Shown in pieces: positions 61,814 through 64,000 of a DNA stretch of 64,000 bases (the stretch's first letter is position 1; the number at the start of each line of letters is the position of its first letter). A program made the translations under genes and the position numbers. This DNA is from Elusimicrobia bacterium GWA2_66_18. GTDB lineage: Bacteria; Elusimicrobiota; Elusimicrobia; UBA1565; UBA9628. Location: the NCBI GenBank assembly GCA_001799675.1, contig MGTX01000014.1, forward strand, positions 25,290-89,289. Reading direction: 5' to 3'. The notes under the pieces were generated by a model. It was not told where the DNA came from. It made no database searches and worked only from the letters and a program-made list of their open reading frames with translations.

Positions 61814-63133
61814 ATGAAAAAATACGACATCTGCGTCGTCGGCGCCGGCTACGTCGGACTCGTCACCGGAGCCTGCCTGGCCGAGATCGGACACCGGGTC
61901 GTATGCGTGGACTCCGACCCCAAGAAGCTCAAGGCCCTCAAGGCCGGCCGCATCCCCATCCACGAGCCGGGCCTGGGCGAGGTCTTCCGTCGGGTCGCGC
62001 GCTCCGGGCGACTCTCCTTCGCGGCCTCCGTCGTCGAGGGTCTGCGCTTCAAGGGGCGCCGCGCCGAGGTCGTTTTCATCGCGGTCGGCACGACGCCCCG
62101 CCACGACGGCTCCGCCGACCTCTCCGCCGTCGAGGCCGTGGCCGAGACCATCGCCAAGAATATCGATTCCTACACCGTGGTCGTCGATAAGTCCACCGTC
62201 CCAGTCGAGACGGGCGAGTGGGTCAGCCGCACCATCCAGCGCTTCAATAAATCCGGTACGCCTTACGACGTGGTCTCCAACCCGGAGTTCTTAAGCGAAG
62301 GCAGCGCGGTGCGCGACTTCATGCAGCCCGACCGAGTGATCCTGGGCGTGACTTCCAAGCGCGCCGAGACGCTCATGCGCGAGGTCTACGCACCGCTGAA
62401 GGCCGTGGTCCTCGTGACCGACCTTAAGAGCGCCGAGTTGATCAAGCACGCCTCGAACTCCTTCCTGGCGACCAAGATATCCTATATCAACGCCGTGGCC
62501 AACCTCTGCGAGAAGGTCGGCGCCGATGTGAAGCTGGTCGCGCAAGGCATGGGCCTCGACCGGCGCATCGGCCCCATGTTTCTCAACGCGGGGCTGGGCT
62601 TCGGCGGCTTCTGCTTTCCCAAGGACCTCGAAGCCTTCTACTGGATCAGCAAGCAGAAGGGCTACGACTTCCAACTGCTCAAGTCGGTCAAGGAGATCAA
62701 CGAGCACCAGAAGGGCTGGATCGCTCGAAAGATCGAGGAAAAGCTCTGGAATCTGGAGGGCAAGACGGTCGCGATGCTGGGTCTGGCCTTCAAACCCGAC
62801 ACCGACGACATGCGCTTCGCGCCCTCCGTCGACGTGGCCCATAAGCTTAAGAGCCGCGGCGTGAATATCCGCGCCTTCGACCCGGTCGCCATGGAGCGCG
62901 CCAAGGAACTCCCGGAATTCGCGGGCGTCAAGTTCGCCAAGGACGAGTACGACGCGCTCAAGGGCGCCGACGCCCTGGCGGTCGTGACCGAGTGGCCTCG
63001 CTTCAAGGCCCTCGACCTTAAGCGCGTTAAGCGCCTCATGCGCACGCCCGTCGTGCTGGACGCGCGAAACCTCTTCGATCCCGCCGCGATGCGCGAGCTC
63101 GGCTTCGACTACGCCGGTGTGGGGCGGCCCTGA
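61814..63133 (+). CDS. ugd: UDP-glucose 6-dehydrogenase
   Basis: YDICVVGAGYVGLVTGACLAEIGHRVVCVDSDPKK; NPEFLSEGSAVRDFMQPDRVILG; AGLGFGGFCFPKD. Confidence 0.92.
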   Translation: MKKYDICVVGAGYVGLVTGACLAEIGHRVVCVDSDPKKLKALKAGRIPIHEPGLGEVFRRVARSGRLSFAASVVEGLRFKGRRAEVVFIAVGTTPRHDGSADLSAVEAVAETIAKNIDSYTVVVDKSTVPVETGEWVSRTIQRFNKSGTPYDVVSNPEFLSEGSAVRDFMQPDRVILGVTSKRAETLMREVYAPLKAVVLVTDLKSAELIKHASNSFLATKISYINAVANLCEKVGADVKLVAQGMGLDRRIGPMFLNAGLGFGGFCFPKDLEAFYWISKQKGYDFQLLKSVKEINEHQKGWIARKIEEKLWNLEGKTVAMLGLAFKPDTDDMRFAPSVDVAHKLKSRGVNIRAFDPVAMERAKELPEFAGVKFAKDEYDALKGADALAVVTEWPRFKALDLKRVKRLMRTPVVLDARNLFDPAAMRELGFDYAGVGRP

Positions 63134-63167
63134 GCTGACGAGTTCGCACTTCCGCCAGGTCCTCTCA

Positions 63168-63872
63168 ATGAACCCGGCCCTCACCGTCGTCGTCGCCTGC
63201 CTCGACGAGGAAGGAAACCTCCGGCGCTATCCCGCCGAACTCTTCCCGGCCCTCGACTCCCTCGCCGTCCCCTACGAGATCATCCTGGTCGACGACGGCT
63301 CGACCGATGGGACGGCGGCCGAGGCCGAGGCTCTGGCGTCCTTGCGCCCTCAGATCCGCGTGGTGCGCCTCTCGCCGAACCGCGGCCTGGGAGGCGCCCT
63401 GCGCGCGGGCTTCGCGCAGGCGCGCGGCGAATGGGTCGCGACCCTCGACGCCGACCTCACCTTCCGTCCGGAGCGTTTGGCCGACCTGCTGGCCGCCGCG
63501 AAGGCCGAGAATGCGGACCTCGTGGCCGGCTCGCCGTACCTGCGGCCCGGCGACATGGACGCCGTGCCCTGGCCGCGCCGTCTGCCGAGCCTCCTGCTCA
63601 ACGCCTTCTACCGGAGACTCTTCAGCATGCGCCTGAGCGCGTACACGCCGGTCTTGCGTCTCTACCGGGCCTCGCGCCTGCGGGAGCTGCCCCTCGTCAG
63701 CGAGGGATTCGAGATCAACGCCGAGATCGCCGCGCTCGCCGCGAGGAGACTCTGGCGCGTCTGCGAGGTTCCCGTCCCCCTCGGCGCGCGCTCCTGCGGC
63801 GTCTCCAAGCTCAGCCGCGGCCGAGAGTTCGCCCGCCACCTGCGTCTCGTCGCCCGCCTGCTCACGTCCTGA
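63168..63872 (+). CDS. glycosyltransferase family 2
   Basis: LTVVVACLDEEGNLRRYPAELFPALDSLAVPYEIILVDDGSTDGT. Confidence 0.9.
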   Translation: MNPALTVVVACLDEEGNLRRYPAELFPALDSLAVPYEIILVDDGSTDGTAAEAEALASLRPQIRVVRLSPNRGLGGALRAGFAQARGEWVATLDADLTFRPERLADLLAAAKAENADLVAGSPYLRPGDMDAVPWPRRLPSLLLNAFYRRLFSMRLSAYTPVLRLYRASRLRELPLVSEGFEINAEIAALAARRLWRVCEVPVPLGARSCGVSKLSRGREFARHLRLVARLLTS

Positions 63873-63882
63873 TGCGCCACGA

Positions 63883-63915
63883 AGACCCCGGGGGAACAGC
63901 GGTCCCCCGGGGTCT
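63883..63915 (+). terminator. strong hairpin between convergent genes (no U-tract)
   Basis: AGACCCCGGGGGA-(7 nt)-TCCCCCGGGGTCT, 13-bp perfect stem. Confidence 0.5.
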
Positions 63916-63929
63916 CGCTTAGGCCCGGC

Positions 63930-64000
63930 TCAGTACAGCGTCCAGACGCTTCCCTTCGTGTCGGTGTGAGTGCAGTTGACGACCACCTGGCCCACGTTGG
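63930..64000 (-). CDS. 3' end of a CDS truncated by the window edge
   Basis: Minus-strand frame reads NVGQVVVNCTHTDTKGSVWTLY*. Confidence 0.4.
   Translation of the reverse strand, partial: NVGQVVVNCTHTDTKGSVWTLY

Overview
64 kb of high-GC, densely packed chromosome from a Gram-negative bacterium; Elusimicrobiota or a similar lineage is an inference only. About 50 CDSs are supported. Main content: queuosine genes (queC/queE); several envelope and polysaccharide loci (WecA/MraY-like transferase, GT39/GT2 enzymes, a GDP-heptose set gmhA-hddC-hddA, a BcsA-like synthase with a TPR/beta-barrel partner, a polyprenyl glycosylphosphotransferase locus, two divergent UDP-sugar dehydrogenases); lptD; PBP1A; an octaheme HAO-family cytochrome; an AmgK-like kinase fused to a RapZ C-terminal domain next to a MurU-like enzyme; a SprA-like giant outer-membrane protein; and a RAYT (REP-associated) transposase flanked by 14-bp inverted repeats. 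No rRNA, tRNA or CRISPR array was recognised. The best candidates for undescribed biology are: (i) a promoter-driven structured ncRNA at about 139-363 with a 15-bp closing stem; (ii) a recurring -10 box placed 5-12 nt before start codons, suggesting widespread leaderless transcription; (iii) a leaderless 10-codon ORF whose stop overlaps the TTG start of lptD; (iv) a SprA-like gene with a consensus promoter but an ATC where the start codon is expected; (v) signal-peptide-bearing versions of normally cytoplasmic folds; and (vi) a hybrid histidine kinase apparently lacking its H-box.
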